Source: an uncultured Bacilli bacterium (lineage in GTDB: Bacteria > Bacillota_I > Bacilli_A > RF39 > UBA660). Taken from it: a stretch of DNA of 38,675 bases. The position numbers were made by a program, and so were the translations under genes. The notes under the pieces are model-generated. The model made no database searches and had not been told where the DNA came from. It worked only from the letters and a program-made list of their open reading frames with translations. The stretch is from positions 1 through 38,675 of the forward strand of contig CANRBV010000009.1 in NCBI GenBank assembly GCA_947628965.1, given 5' to 3'. Position 1 is the first letter of the stretch. Each line of letters opens with the position of its first letter. This document shows, in pieces, positions 7,411 to 16,834 of this stretch.

Positions 7411-8184
7411 TTAATCTACTAAATTTTTTAATTTTTTATTATCCACTTTATACAAATAAACCGTTGATTCTCCCACTTCACTAAAATAACCTTTTAATAG
7501 AACCAAATAATCTTCTTTATTATTAAGTATATTAATAATTCCCTTTATTTGATATACAGGTATTTCATAATTTTCATATTGATTATAAATTTCTTTAAAT
7601 AAAAGTTCTGTTTTATTTCCAATAACACTTATAACAAAAACAAATAATTTTTCATCTTCTGTAGTGTCATTGGCATTGGATAAAATCATAATTTTTTCTG
7701 TTCTTCCATCTTTATTAAAATCATATTCTAAAACGTCCTTTTGTTCCAAAGAAGAATAGGAAGAAATATTATTTTCTTTTAAATACTTATTTAATATTTC
7801 CATTTCTTCATTGTTGATAAAACGGGTTGTAAAATCCCTACTTTGTAAATTTAAATTTTCACTAGCCGCAATAAAATTATCACTCATATTTACCCAATTG
7901 TTATCAGCATCAAAAAAATTCCATTTTGTTATATAATTAATTGTAAAAGGTCCTTTTTTACTACCATTTTCATACACTAAAAATTTTTCTTTAGAAGAAT
8001 CATTTACGATTTCTTCTTGTTCTATATTGTTACATTTTTTTTCAGTACAAGAAAAACTAGCAATATTTGAAAATAATAAATATTTTTCTTTTTCCTCTTT
8101 GTTGAAAAGAAGAAAAATTAATAACCCAAAAAGACATAGAAACAATACAACATAAAAAGCTGGATTCTTAAAAATTTTTTTCAT
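7411..8184 (-). CDS. Membrane-anchored extracellular protein of the T4SS cluster
   Basis: I do not recognise the family. The start is the ATG at 8184, with AGGAG upstream inside the end of the hydrolase gene. An in-frame ATG further upstream would overlap that gene. The 257-residue protein has a Lys-rich N-terminus, one membrane helix (about 9-27), and an extracellular domain. The domain contains two close cysteines (SCTEKKC) and a calcium-loop-like DFNKDGRTEKIM reminiscent of FG-GAP/VCBS or EF-hand loops. Only 7 nt separate it from the hydrolase gene, so they are co-transcribed. By position and topology it could fill a VirB8-like scaffold role, but no sequence similarity supports this. Confidence 0.7.
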   Translation of the reverse strand: MKKIFKNPAFYVVLFLCLFGLLIFLLFNKEEKEKYLLFSNIASFSCTEKKCNNIEQEEIVNDSSKEKFLVYENGSKKGPFTINYITKWNFFDADNNWVNMSDNFIAASENLNLQSRDFTTRFINNEEMEILNKYLKENNISSYSSLEQKDVLEYDFNKDGRTEKIMILSNANDTTEDEKLFVFVISVIGNKTELLFKEIYNQYENYEIPVYQIKGIINILNNKEDYLVLLKGYFSEVGESTVYLYKVDNKKLKNLVD

Positions 8185-8191
8185 TTTTGCA

Positions 8192-10399
8192 TCACTCCTG
8201 ATATTCATAAACCACAATTTTATCTAAATCTGCTACATTATAAGTATTTATTTTACCGTTGCCTGGATCATAAACAATAAAGTTATCGTTTGATATTGAT
8301 TTTAATACAACGTAGTGTCCTCTTGGATGAGCATCATTTTTAAAATGCAATATAAGACTTCTATTGCTTCCAGCATATTTGTATACGGTATTCATTTTAT
8401 CTTGATTGCTACCTGTTAAGTCTTCATACGTTTTATATTGGAACGATGGAGCAAGAGCTTTAATTGCACTATTTCCCCAATACATTCCTGCTCCTTTAAA
8501 TCCTCCCGTAGAATTCATTAATTTAACAAGAGTTCCTGGATTAAATTCAACAACATTATTGATTTTAACACCAGAGCAAGATATAGCAATAGCTACCGAA
8601 GTAACGGCACATCCTGATTCTTTCATTGTTGTCTTTGAAGAACCTAAATGGATATTTCCCCATCTTTCATCTCCTTGACGCCATATTGTACAAGAACCAT
8701 TTCCTACTTCTCCAATTTGATAAGAAGGTATACATTGATCAGCACTTAAACCAAATATTTTTTGTCTAGCATCCAACATACTTCTTGCTTGAAATGTCAA
8801 ATAGGCTTCTTTATCTTCTGCCGTAGTAGCAACGCAATCCCCACCACCAGCAGTAGTACACGTTTTTCCAGAAGCACATGCTTCTCTTACCCGATCAGGA
8901 ATATTATTTCCATAAATAGCACTTGCATAGACACAGCCCCCAACTGACCAACTTCCAGGATTATACCAGTAATCTCCTAAATAGGCATAATGTCCCATCA
9001 ATTCATTTAAAGTGGAATACTTAGATACAAATTGTAAAAAACCAGCTACGCCACTACTTAAACTATTATAAGAGATACAAGCATCATATCCTCCTGTATT
9101 GGTACAACCAAGCCCCCAATAATTGTTTTTGCTTGAACCTGGAGAATACCCTTCTACATCAGCACGAATAAAAACAAGTTCAGGATTAATTCCATTTGCT
9201 ATAGCCATATCATAAATCATTCCAGCATTATCAGCAAGAATTCTAGCATTAGACTTTCTACTTGCATATTGCTCTGCTAATCTTATGAATTCCTCTTTAG
9301 ATAAAGTAGTACTCGTCATAGATATTGCGCTACAACCTATCCCACTATATAAATCACTAAAAGCATAGCTAATGGTATAATATTCGATATCTCTTCCATA
9401 ATAGTACTCAAGTAATCGATACAATTCATATTGGGAATCTACTTTTTCTAATAAATATTTGGCTCCATATAAACTCATAGATTCTAACTTTTTAGTATGG
9501 GTTTCTTTTACTTTAGGAATTTTTTTACCTTTTTTAATTTCTAAATCATCTACCCATTCTGCAGGAATTAATTGTTGTTCTTCAATATTTTCATTCATCA
9601 TATAATAAAAATAGTTTCTATTATACGATTCATTTTCGTCCTTTCTTTTTTTTATATAACTAAAGGGTTCATATAAAGCAGGAATAATATTTCCCTCTCT
9701 ACCAATAATAATTCCTTGAGAAAGTTGAATGGCCCCCATAATTTCAGAATATTTCTCTTCGCTTCCATCCAATTCTTTAAAACTTTTTGCTTGTTCATTA
9801 TAATTTTTTAATACCACACAATTGTCGGGTAATTCCGCAATCAAACGGCTTCTTGCTGCTATTGCCATTGCTTGATAGACAATTTCATTATCTACATCCA
9901 TAGCATTATTATTATCTGTCCAAACAACACCAGCTACAAAATCATCAATTTCATAGGATTCATATTGAAATCTTTCTGTATCATTTAAATTCACTAGACT
10001 AGGATCTGTAATCTCTTCATAATCTTCATCATATTGATGTTTTTTAGTGTAAGAATCATTTTCCCAAGCTAAATTTATTTTTTCACATGTAAGACTTTCA
10101 TAATATTCAGGTTTTGGTTCTCCAATACCTACCAAATCAAAATCTAAATGTTTAACTAAAATAGTTATAAATATTGGTAATGTTAAAAGAATGATTACTA
10201 TAATCAGCAAAGACTTAGGATTAAGTAATTTAGGTAAATTTTTCTTTTTTGTTAATCCTTTTGGTTCTTCTATTAATTGTTCTTCATTATTAAAATTATC
10301 ACTAGAAGAAGGATTTGCTATATCATTGGCAAATCCCTCAGATTGTTCTAAATTTTTCTCTTCTTCTTCTAATAAATCTTCTTCATCATTGAAGTCCAT
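8192..10399 (-). CDS. Membrane-anchored multidomain peptidoglycan hydrolase of the T4SS
   Basis: This 735-residue protein starts after AGGTGAGG. The cytoplasmic N-terminus (1-60) is acidic and a membrane helix spans about 63-83. Residues about 144-260 resemble a SpoIID-like domain (FVAGVV, then YQAMAIAARSR), but the glutamate usually found just after that first motif is not seen (VVWTDNN). Residues about 365-490 look like a glucosaminidase/lysozyme-type domain (VFIRADVEGYSPG, NNYWGLGCTNTGG). The C-terminus (about 570-735) is C39-like, with C597, H695 and D711 as the likely triad. In Gram-positive conjugation systems such enzymes open the wall for the channel (VirB1/CwlT role). That role is inferred from context. 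Confidence 0.85.
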   Translation of the reverse strand: MDFNDEEDLLEEEEKNLEQSEGFANDIANPSSSDNFNNEEQLIEEPKGLTKKKNLPKLLNPKSLLIIVIILLTLPIFITILVKHLDFDLVGIGEPKPEYYESLTCEKINLAWENDSYTKKHQYDEDYEEITDPSLVNLNDTERFQYESYEIDDFVAGVVWTDNNNAMDVDNEIVYQAMAIAARSRLIAELPDNCVVLKNYNEQAKSFKELDGSEEKYSEIMGAIQLSQGIIIGREGNIIPALYEPFSYIKKRKDENESYNRNYFYYMMNENIEEQQLIPAEWVDDLEIKKGKKIPKVKETHTKKLESMSLYGAKYLLEKVDSQYELYRLLEYYYGRDIEYYTISYAFSDLYSGIGCSAISMTSTTLSKEEFIRLAEQYASRKSNARILADNAGMIYDMAIANGINPELVFIRADVEGYSPGSSKNNYWGLGCTNTGGYDACISYNSLSSGVAGFLQFVSKYSTLNELMGHYAYLGDYWYNPGSWSVGGCVYASAIYGNNIPDRVREACASGKTCTTAGGGDCVATTAEDKEAYLTFQARSMLDARQKIFGLSADQCIPSYQIGEVGNGSCTIWRQGDERWGNIHLGSSKTTMKESGCAVTSVAIAISCSGVKINNVVEFNPGTLVKLMNSTGGFKGAGMYWGNSAIKALAPSFQYKTYEDLTGSNQDKMNTVYKYAGSNRSLILHFKNDAHPRGHYVVLKSISNDNFIVYDPGNGKINTYNVADLDKIVVYEYQE

Positions 10400-10423
10400 A
10401 ACCTCACCTACTTATCTTATGTA

Positions 10424-12208
10424 TTATAGTCCTCCACCACTACCAAATGAATCTAGTTCTTCTTGGGTTACGATAACATTAATACGCATTCTTCTATTAC
10501 CACAGATAAATAGTCCTTCCCCTTGATTGTAATATTTGATACTTTCTTGTTCTGCATCATTTAAATCAATTAATTTTCCTAAATCTTCCGTTGCTTGTTT
10601 ACGTAAGCCCATTATTAAATAGTAAGAAGCATTATCGAATATAGCTTTACCATGTACCAAAACATTTGGTGCAGCGAAATCCGTTGGTTGTTGGGTAATA
10701 ATAATTGTTCCTGTATTATACTTACGACTACGTCTTTGGATTTGGGCTAGGAATTCGGCTCCTAATTCATTTCTAGTTGATAAAAGCACGTGGGCTTCAT
10801 CTACACACATAACAGTATCTACATCTTTATCTAAACACAAACCCCAAGCATACTTCAAGATATTAAAGAATAAAGCATTTTTAATATTATCATCACTATT
10901 CATTAATTCTTTTATATTAAATACGATAAAATCGCTTTCAATACTTAAAGTAGTATGGCCTGTAAAATAGTATTTAAGTTCTTTAACAAGAGGTCTTACC
11001 TTTAATTCAAGACGTTCCATAACATCTTTTTCATGCGTTTTATCAGGCATAGATAAAAGTCTACCTTTGATGGTTGCATAAACATCATCAAACGTTGGAT
11101 AATCATTAGCAGTAAGTTTTGTAAAATCTGTATCGTAATCAATTTTATAACGTTTGTAAGTATCTTGAACAACTTCACTAAACATTGTTAGAACATCTTC
11201 TTCAATTGAAGGAGAATAATATTTCATAAATGCCTTCAATTGTTGTAAGGTTCTTGTTAAAACGGTATAGCCAAGTCCTTGCTCAATTTCTTCTTCATCC
11301 GCATCTACAACGATTTCCAAAGGGTTAATCATACCAAAAGCTCCACCCTTACCTAAGTCTAAGAAGTCTCCTCCAACAAAACGGGTCATTTCAGCAAGTT
11401 CACCTTCAGGGTCAATACATACAACTTTATATCCGTTTCTCAAGTGTCCTCTAATTAACAACTTAGCAGCAGTTGATTTTCCACTACCACTTGTACCTAG
11501 AATAATCATATTGGCATTATTACGATTGTTTTCTTTTTTTATTTTATATAAGAATTGATTAAATAAAACAACGCCTCCAGAAAAATCAACACCAAATAAA
11601 ATACTATTTCCTGGATCTTTAATACTATCAAATATAAAAGGATACATAGCAGCAACTGTAACAGATGGAATTGGTGTTCCCACACGATTTTCAATATCTT
11701 GTTTAGGGAATATTGGTAAAATAGATTTTAATACTTTCTCTTGTTCAAACATCAAAGGAATTCCACGCATTCCCATACCTTCCAAATAGTTTCGTACTTG
11801 CATTTTCTTCATTTCTAGTTCTTCTTTATTATCTGCGGAGATGAACAAATGCATTTGGAAATCAAAAATTCTAGCTTGAGTTGCTGCAAGCATTTGAATA
11901 AATTGTTCTAGAGATTCATAATCTTGACGAATGCGTTCTTGAAAGGTTTTATCATTTTCCGTTTGATATCTTTGTTTTAAATCTGCAATTTCTTTATTAA
12001 GCATTCTTTGTAAAGTTGAAAAAGCAATGGGAATATGTTTAATGGCTACTTTAACGCCAGAAATATTGGTAATATTGGCAAGATATCCTTCTGAAATATA
12101 TTTGGGATACGTTACAATTGTTAAAATTGTACAATACTTGCCACTAATCATCATTTCAGTTGGTTTAAATTCAATCCCCTTTGGGGCTAATTGACTTTTT
12201 ATATTCAT
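10424..12208 (-). CDS. VirB4-family ATPase, C-terminal motor part
   Basis: VirB4 proteins are the ATPases that assemble and drive type IV secretion channels. This 594-residue protein has Walker A GTSGSGKS at 238-245, CIDPEGELAEM at 264-274, Walker B CVDEAH at 468-473, and the QQPTDF motif typical of VirB4/TraC near 510. The first 200 residues include the end of the N-terminal VirB4 region. The ATG overlaps the stop of the preceding gene (ATGA, 12205-12208), so the two are translationally coupled. The preceding 184-residue protein appears to supply the missing N-terminal domain, which would make VirB4 split in two here. Confidence 0.93.
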   Translation of the reverse strand: MNIKSQLAPKGIEFKPTEMMISGKYCTILTIVTYPKYISEGYLANITNISGVKVAIKHIPIAFSTLQRMLNKEIADLKQRYQTENDKTFQERIRQDYESLEQFIQMLAATQARIFDFQMHLFISADNKEELEMKKMQVRNYLEGMGMRGIPLMFEQEKVLKSILPIFPKQDIENRVGTPIPSVTVAAMYPFIFDSIKDPGNSILFGVDFSGGVVLFNQFLYKIKKENNRNNANMIILGTSGSGKSTAAKLLIRGHLRNGYKVVCIDPEGELAEMTRFVGGDFLDLGKGGAFGMINPLEIVVDADEEEIEQGLGYTVLTRTLQQLKAFMKYYSPSIEEDVLTMFSEVVQDTYKRYKIDYDTDFTKLTANDYPTFDDVYATIKGRLLSMPDKTHEKDVMERLELKVRPLVKELKYYFTGHTTLSIESDFIVFNIKELMNSDDNIKNALFFNILKYAWGLCLDKDVDTVMCVDEAHVLLSTRNELGAEFLAQIQRRSRKYNTGTIIITQQPTDFAAPNVLVHGKAIFDNASYYLIMGLRKQATEDLGKLIDLNDAEQESIKYYNQGEGLFICGNRRMRINVIVTQEELDSFGSGGGL

Positions 12209-12759
12209 TCTGGCATCACCGTCCCTAGTGTAGTTGCTTGTCCACCATTAAAGAAATTATCGATAAGCATTCTTAAATCATTATTTGATACTTGTGTTGC
12301 GTTAAGTCCACACGTAGATAAATTGCTTATTAAATTGTGAATTCTTTTTTGAACAATATCCAATTTTTTCTCTTTAAATAAGATATAGTATTCTGTATCA
12401 ACCACGTTATATTCAGCACTCATAAACATATTGGCTTTATTAATATCTTGCATTATGAGTTTTCGAATTGCACCACTATTTGCATTATTATAAAGAATTT
12501 GCAATTGCGATAAATGAACGTTAATATCTACGGGACGATCCGCAATAATTAACCAGAATTCATAATCCATTGTATTATAAAAATTTCTTAAATTATAAAT
12601 GGTTTGATTTTGAGTGTCTTGATCCAAAATAAAGATGTTTTTAGGAGCAATTTTAACTCCTGTTACAAATTCATTTGAATCCAGTTGAATCATTCCATTC
12701 ATAATTTGTTTAATTGGAACCCAATCTTCCGTATATTTACTAGCTTTATTATTTTTCAT
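12205..12759 (-). CDS. VirB4 N-terminal domain as a separate protein
   Basis: This 184-residue soluble protein reads like the start of a VirB4/TraC protein (DWVPIKQIMNGMIQL, then FVTGVKIAPKNIF), a non-catalytic alpha/beta domain ahead of the ATPase. It has no Walker motifs. It ends in an ATGA overlap with the VirB4 motor gene and overlaps the PrgI-like gene by 11 bp, so the three are one tightly coupled unit. The two VirB4 parts together (about 778 residues) match a normal single-chain VirB4. The assignment rests mainly on position, size and the opening motif. Confidence 0.75.
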   Translation of the reverse strand: MKNNKASKYTEDWVPIKQIMNGMIQLDSNEFVTGVKIAPKNIFILDQDTQNQTIYNLRNFYNTMDYEFWLIIADRPVDINVHLSQLQILYNNANSGAIRKLIMQDINKANMFMSAEYNVVDTEYYILFKEKKLDIVQKRIHNLISNLSTCGLNATQVSNNDLRMLIDNFFNGGQATTLGTVMPE

Positions 12760-13060
12760 CTCTTATACACCAGCCTTTCCAATATAATCTTTTTCTATTA
12801 AATCCAAATAAAATAATATTTGTTAACAATTGCAATACATTATGATAATTTGGAACAGGCATAACTAAAAATGCTGAAATTAAGGCTGGGCATAATACAA
12901 GAAGTAACGAACTCATATCCATTTTATCATTAAGTAAAAATAGCAATCCTAAAGTAATCGTACAGCCTATTCCAAATATTACTAAATCAACTGGTGTAAA
13001 AAAGCCTAATATTAACATTGATTTTTTTGAATTTGCTGGTATTAAATAATTATTATTCAT
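12749..13060 (-). CDS. PrgI-like/VirB3-like small membrane protein
   Basis: This 103-residue protein has two membrane helices (about 18-40 and 48-67) and a C-terminal signature, FGFNRKRLYWKGWC, resembling PrgI-family proteins of Gram-positive conjugation clusters, which are placed as VirB3 counterparts. PrgI/VirB3 genes usually sit directly before virB4, as here. The protein would sit in the membrane and anchor VirB4. The final residues overlap the start of the VirB4 N-domain gene. Confidence 0.75.
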   Translation of the reverse strand: MNNNYLIPANSKKSMLILGFFTPVDLVIFGIGCTITLGLLFLLNDKMDMSSLLLVLCPALISAFLVMPVPNYHNVLQLLTNIILFGFNRKRLYWKGWCIRDEK

Positions 13061-13079
13061 CCCTTTTTATCCTCCACTT

Positions 13080-15095
13080 CTATTTTTTATCATTTGAACC
13101 CTTATCTGATTTACCTTTACTTGAAGAAACACCACTTAAACTTCCTAAACCTCCAGGAACACCTTTCATATCTTTAAAAGATTCTTTAAGCATAGATTCC
13201 TGAATGGCCGCTTCTTCTGCATGTTCTTCTCTCCAAGCTTTAACAGCCTTTTCTGTTTCACGTCGTTTAACATATTCTCTATTAGCCTTATATCTTTCAT
13301 TAATAATACCCATATTCTTTCTAACATTTGAAATAATGGTACTTTCATCCAAAGAAGCGTATTTAGCAATTTCATTTTCTAATTGTAAATTATGATATTC
13401 TTCTGTCTTTAATCTTTCAATTTGAGTTCTTAAATCATTATCTTCAAATTGAGAGCTTTTTAATTTATCAATTTCTTCTTGAATTTGTTTTTGTTTTACT
13501 GTATCAAATTCCTCTTCTGCTTTTAATAACTTATTATTTAAATCATTTAACTTACTCTCTCTTTGTTCATCATATCTTTTCGCTTTTTTATTGTAATCAT
13601 TTTGCATAGCTTCTATTCTACTTAATCTTTCTTTATCATATTTTGCTTTTTCTTTTGCCAATTGTTCATTTAATTTCTCATATTGATATTCCATGCTTGC
13701 TTTTTCTTGGTTTAACAATTTTTTAAATTCTTTTGAATTTTCAGTTCTTGAAACATAATTTTTGGCCTTTTTTTCATATGAATCTTGGATCTTTTTTTTG
13801 TAATCAGAAGGTAGTCGATCCCAGTAACTTCTTCCACCAAATAACCCTGATTTTCCTTCCATACCTAAAACATCTGAATAAACGCCTTGCCTTTGAGCCT
13901 TAAACTGATTCCCTCGACCTTTCCATCCTTTATATGCTCCATAACCCATTCCTGAAAGAATACCTCTAATTCCTGCATGGTTCACTCCTGCTGCCCAAAT
14001 GCCCCCTAAAGCTCCAGTAAATGCTCCCGTTACTCCAGCTATGGCAGGTACAGAGCTCAATTTTCCACCAATACCTAACTTAATGTTACCAGAATCAACT
14101 CCAATAGCATCACTAATTAACTTCGGTGCTTGCTTAGCAAAAACAAATAAGCCTAAAATAATAATTACTCTTTCAAACGTTCCAATTCCACCACTATTCA
14201 AAGATATAATGTTCCCATCAAAAATGGAACTACATATTTCTGTTATTAATACCATAATAAATAATCTTATAAAAACTTCTAAATAAGTTGCAATCGATGC
14301 TTTAACCCAATTATCAAATACTGATTTTTTTTCGGGTAAAATATGTAGAAGTATGGGAATAGGTGCTATTAATTGATAAAATGCCAATTTAAATACCCTT
14401 ACTCCTAAATCAATGCAGAAAGATAGAATAACATAAGCTAAAAATATTCCACATAATGTTCCTAAAATTGGAATATACGAAGCTCCCCCTTCACCTTCAT
14501 GTATTGGTTCTGCAAAAGTAGCAATATTCAAAAAATTATTACTATTCCCATTTAAAAGTACAGATTTCATTTCACCCCAGGTGGCCAAACCTGTCCCATC
14601 AGCATTATAAATACTCCCCTCAACACTATCGTCACTAAAGTTTAAAAATGCCGACATTAACTCGAAAGCAATTCTATTTCCACTTGTTGCGATATTCATA
14701 TTACTCGTTTCATTATTAAAGAATATATTACTTATAATATTTTCTCTAATAATTATATTTTGTAATGTTCTTGCATAACTAAATATTACTGGAACTATTC
14801 CCAATAAAATTAAGGAAATAATAATATTCGTAACTAATTTTGACGTATCCTTTGCTAAATTGTCTGGATTTATTAATGCTTTAAGTAAAGAATAAGCTAC
14901 AATAAAAAGCATTGATACACCGATTATGACATAGACTCTATCTATAATTTCTTGAAAAAAGCTGTCCTTAATTATCTCTGCGCCAGCTAAAGAAGAATAC
15001 AAAGAAAATAATTTGCTTATTACCCAATAGGTTAATCCATCAAGAAGCAAAAAAAGACCAGTCAATCCTGTTTGAAAAACTTCTTTTAATGTCAT
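13080..15095 (-). CDS. VirB6/TrbL-like polytopic membrane protein with long coiled-coil tail
   Basis: This 671-residue protein probably forms the inner-membrane channel of the T4SS. It has about six or seven membrane helices (roughly 10-30, 52-75, 85-105, 210-262, 270-292, 305-325), with an extracytoplasmic loop at about 110-205. A glycine-rich segment near 345-390 is followed by a cytoplasmic tail of about 280 residues. That tail is very rich in Lys, Glu and Gln with heptad-like spacing (about 435-640), so it is likely a long coiled coil. It ends in a Gly/Ser/Lys-rich stretch. The ATG at 15095 has GGGGTGA upstream at a rather long distance. Its order before PrgI/VirB4 matches Gram-positive conjugation clusters. 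Confidence 0.82.
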   Translation of the reverse strand: MTLKEVFQTGLTGLFLLLDGLTYWVISKLFSLYSSLAGAEIIKDSFFQEIIDRVYVIIGVSMLFIVAYSLLKALINPDNLAKDTSKLVTNIIISLILLGIVPVIFSYARTLQNIIIRENIISNIFFNNETSNMNIATSGNRIAFELMSAFLNFSDDSVEGSIYNADGTGLATWGEMKSVLLNGNSNNFLNIATFAEPIHEGEGGASYIPILGTLCGIFLAYVILSFCIDLGVRVFKLAFYQLIAPIPILLHILPEKKSVFDNWVKASIATYLEVFIRLFIMVLITEICSSIFDGNIISLNSGGIGTFERVIIILGLFVFAKQAPKLISDAIGVDSGNIKLGIGGKLSSVPAIAGVTGAFTGALGGIWAAGVNHAGIRGILSGMGYGAYKGWKGRGNQFKAQRQGVYSDVLGMEGKSGLFGGRSYWDRLPSDYKKKIQDSYEKKAKNYVSRTENSKEFKKLLNQEKASMEYQYEKLNEQLAKEKAKYDKERLSRIEAMQNDYNKKAKRYDEQRESKLNDLNNKLLKAEEEFDTVKQKQIQEEIDKLKSSQFEDNDLRTQIERLKTEEYHNLQLENEIAKYASLDESTIISNVRKNMGIINERYKANREYVKRRETEKAVKAWREEHAEEAAIQESMLKESFKDMKGVPGGLGSLSGVSSSKGKSDKGSNDKK

Positions 15096-15116
15096 AAGGC
15101 ATTTTCACCCCTTTCA

Positions 15117-15536
15117 TTACCATCCACATGTTTCTGAACTTATTTGCGCAATATTTAATAAAAAATCAATCAAAGTAGGCAAAACAAATATAATTGCCCC
15201 AATTATTAATCTCTTACCGAATTTACTTACTGCTGCTTTAATTTCATCTTGCTTTTGAGCAAGCATAGCTTTTACAAAATCCACAATGGAAAGAACAATT
15301 ATTAAAATTGGAATCACAATTTTAATAAAATGGAAAATTTGCTTTAAAAAATCTCCAAATGACCCTGTACATAAAACATTAGTATTTTCAAATTTTTGAT
15401 AAGTTAATGGCCTTATTAACTGAGAAACACCAACATTTTCAATACTTAAATTACCATTTTGTTGAGCATTTACGTTCATAAATCCAATACAAATTATTAT
15501 CAATATAAAAACTATCTTTTTACTAATTTTTTTCAT
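15117..15536 (-). CDS. VirB2-like subunit with signal peptide
   Basis: This 139-residue protein has a signal peptide (about 1-24, ending VNA-Q), a short ectodomain with one Cys, and two membrane helices joined by a charged loop. The core pattern KIVIPILIIVLSIVDFVKA, then QDEIKAAVSKFGKR, then IIFVLPTLIDF is shared with the genes at 15614-16756 and 18011-18397. Two-helix subunits with this topology in a T4SS cluster are most simply VirB2/TrbC-type pilin-like proteins. It is followed after 21 bp by the VirB6-like gene and has an extended -10 upstream, so it probably leads the T4SS core operon. Confidence 0.7.
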   Translation of the reverse strand: MKKISKKIVFILIIICIGFMNVNAQQNGNLSIENVGVSQLIRPLTYQKFENTNVLCTGSFGDFLKQIFHFIKIVIPILIIVLSIVDFVKAMLAQKQDEIKAAVSKFGKRLIIGAIIFVLPTLIDFLLNIAQISSETCGW

Positions 15537-15580
15537 GTTATCACCTACAATTTAAGTATCAGCCTACTTATTCTTTAATC

Positions 15581-15589
15581 ATTATATCA
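15581..15589 (-). promoter_or_regulatory. Extended -10 promoter element before the VirB2-like gene at 15117
   Basis: TGATATAAT on the minus strand matches the extended -10 pattern. The sequence AATTGATATAAT is identical to that upstream of the gene at 15614-16756. Confidence 0.5.
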
Positions 15590-15613
15590 ATTTTTACAAG
15601 ATATTGCTAGATT

Positions 15614-16756
15614 TTATTCTTTGTTACATTTATTTGGATTTAAAACACATGTATAACATTCCACAAAATTTGATTCGCTATTTTTTGAAAGCAAATCAAA
15701 AACAAAATTTACGATAGTAGGTATAATAAAAATAATAATAGCAATAAGGATTCTATTAATTAAAGATTTAGTAGCCTTCTGAATTGCACTATCTTCTGAC
15801 GTAGTTAAGGCTTTTGAATAATCTATAGTTCCCATAATTATTAAAATAATTGGAACTAATATTTTAACAATCATTAATAAATGCCCAATAAAATTTAAAG
15901 TTTTGATTACATCCTTATTATTACATAATTCATTTAATTCTATTCCTTTATTTATTAAATCGGAAGCTTCTCGACATGAAATATTAGAATTAAATGAATA
16001 ATTACATTTACCATTGCAATAATATTCAACATCACTATCATTTTTTATACTATTCCCACATATAAATGTATATAAATCAGGATCGTAAGTTTTTAATTGT
16101 GTTATGTTACCTAAATAATCATAGGTTCCCCATTTAATTTTCTTAGTTTTAGAATTAAAAAAAATGTCAGGGCAAGAATCGCCAATCATTCCGTCATTGA
16201 TCGTTTCTTCACTTCCATCTGGGTAAGTAATTTTAGTTTCACTATTAGGTGACTCTTTTTTTACTAGTATTGTTTTACTAGAGTTTTGACTTTTATAATT
16301 ACAAGTATATCCTTTTTCATGGAGTTCATGTTGCGGATCTGCAAAATATTTACAATTATTTAAAGGACAACTATATTCTTTAATATATAATGGCGTATCT
16401 GATGCTTCTGCATCAGACAATAAAATCAATGAACCACTTTCTTCTCCTGAAGTTTTAACTGCTAAAGATGGACATTGAAGGATTTCTGTAGACTCATTCA
16501 ATATTTTATACTTAATTAAATCTTGCTTTGTATTTGGGGCTATTCTAGTAAAAATATCTTGTGTCCCATCAATATTTTTAAATTCATAGTCATAAGTATC
16601 CATATTAGAATATGTAAAATCAATTAACATATAATAGGCAGCATTATTCCCCTCACTATCAAAGGAATATTCACAATATAATGTTTTATCCTCTTCGGCA
16701 TATACTTTTAAAAAACCAAAAAAAATTATAAATATTGAAAAAAATATTTTTTTCAT
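15614..16756 (-). CDS. Exported cysteine-containing protein with C-terminal VirB2-like domain
   Basis: This 380-residue protein has a signal peptide (1-20, VYA-E) and an extracellular domain of about 270 residues with many cysteines in pairs (for example CPLNNCKY and CNGKCNY), suggesting disulfides. A C-terminal two-helix module (about 292-352: KILVPIILIIMGTIDYSKA, RILIAIIIFIIPTIVNF) is followed by a short Cys-containing end. The module is the same as in the genes at 15117 and 18011. It therefore looks like a VirB2-like subunit carrying a large outer domain, perhaps a tip or minor subunit. That role is inference. Confidence 0.65.
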   Translation of the reverse strand: MKKIFFSIFIIFFGFLKVYAEEDKTLYCEYSFDSEGNNAAYYMLIDFTYSNMDTYDYEFKNIDGTQDIFTRIAPNTKQDLIKYKILNESTEILQCPSLAVKTSGEESGSLILLSDAEASDTPLYIKEYSCPLNNCKYFADPQHELHEKGYTCNYKSQNSSKTILVKKESPNSETKITYPDGSEETINDGMIGDSCPDIFFNSKTKKIKWGTYDYLGNITQLKTYDPDLYTFICGNSIKNDSDVEYYCNGKCNYSFNSNISCREASDLINKGIELNELCNNKDVIKTLNFIGHLLMIVKILVPIILIIMGTIDYSKALTTSEDSAIQKATKSLINRILIAIIIFIIPTIVNFVFDLLSKNSESNFVECYTCVLNPNKCNKE

Positions 16757-16781
16757 ATAAATCCCTACTTTTTCATAAATG

Positions 16782-16790
16782 ATTATATCA
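16782..16790 (-). promoter_or_regulatory. Extended -10 promoter element before the gene at 15614-16756
   Basis: TGATATAAT on the minus strand, 25 bp before the start codon. A palindrome (16798-16821) covers the place where a -35 would lie. Confidence 0.5.
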
Positions 16791-16797
16791 ATTATTT

Positions 16798-16821
16798 TAT
16801 AATTTTACTAGTAAAATTATA
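16798..16821. repeat. Perfect 24-bp palindrome over the promoter region (operator candidate)
   Basis: TATAATTTTACT is followed directly by its exact reverse complement. It lies upstream of the -10 at 16782-16787. There is no strong T-tract on the minus strand, so a repressor site is as plausible as a weak terminator for the gene at 16835-17944. It shares the TTTTAC half-site with the palindrome at 18462-18476. Confidence 0.5.
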
Positions 16822-16834
16822 GAAACAAATTTTT

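Noticed and set aside
15581-15604. TTGTAA as -35 for the TATAAT before the gene at 15117
   Set aside because: The spacer would be only 7 bp; an extended -10 promoter explains the site better.
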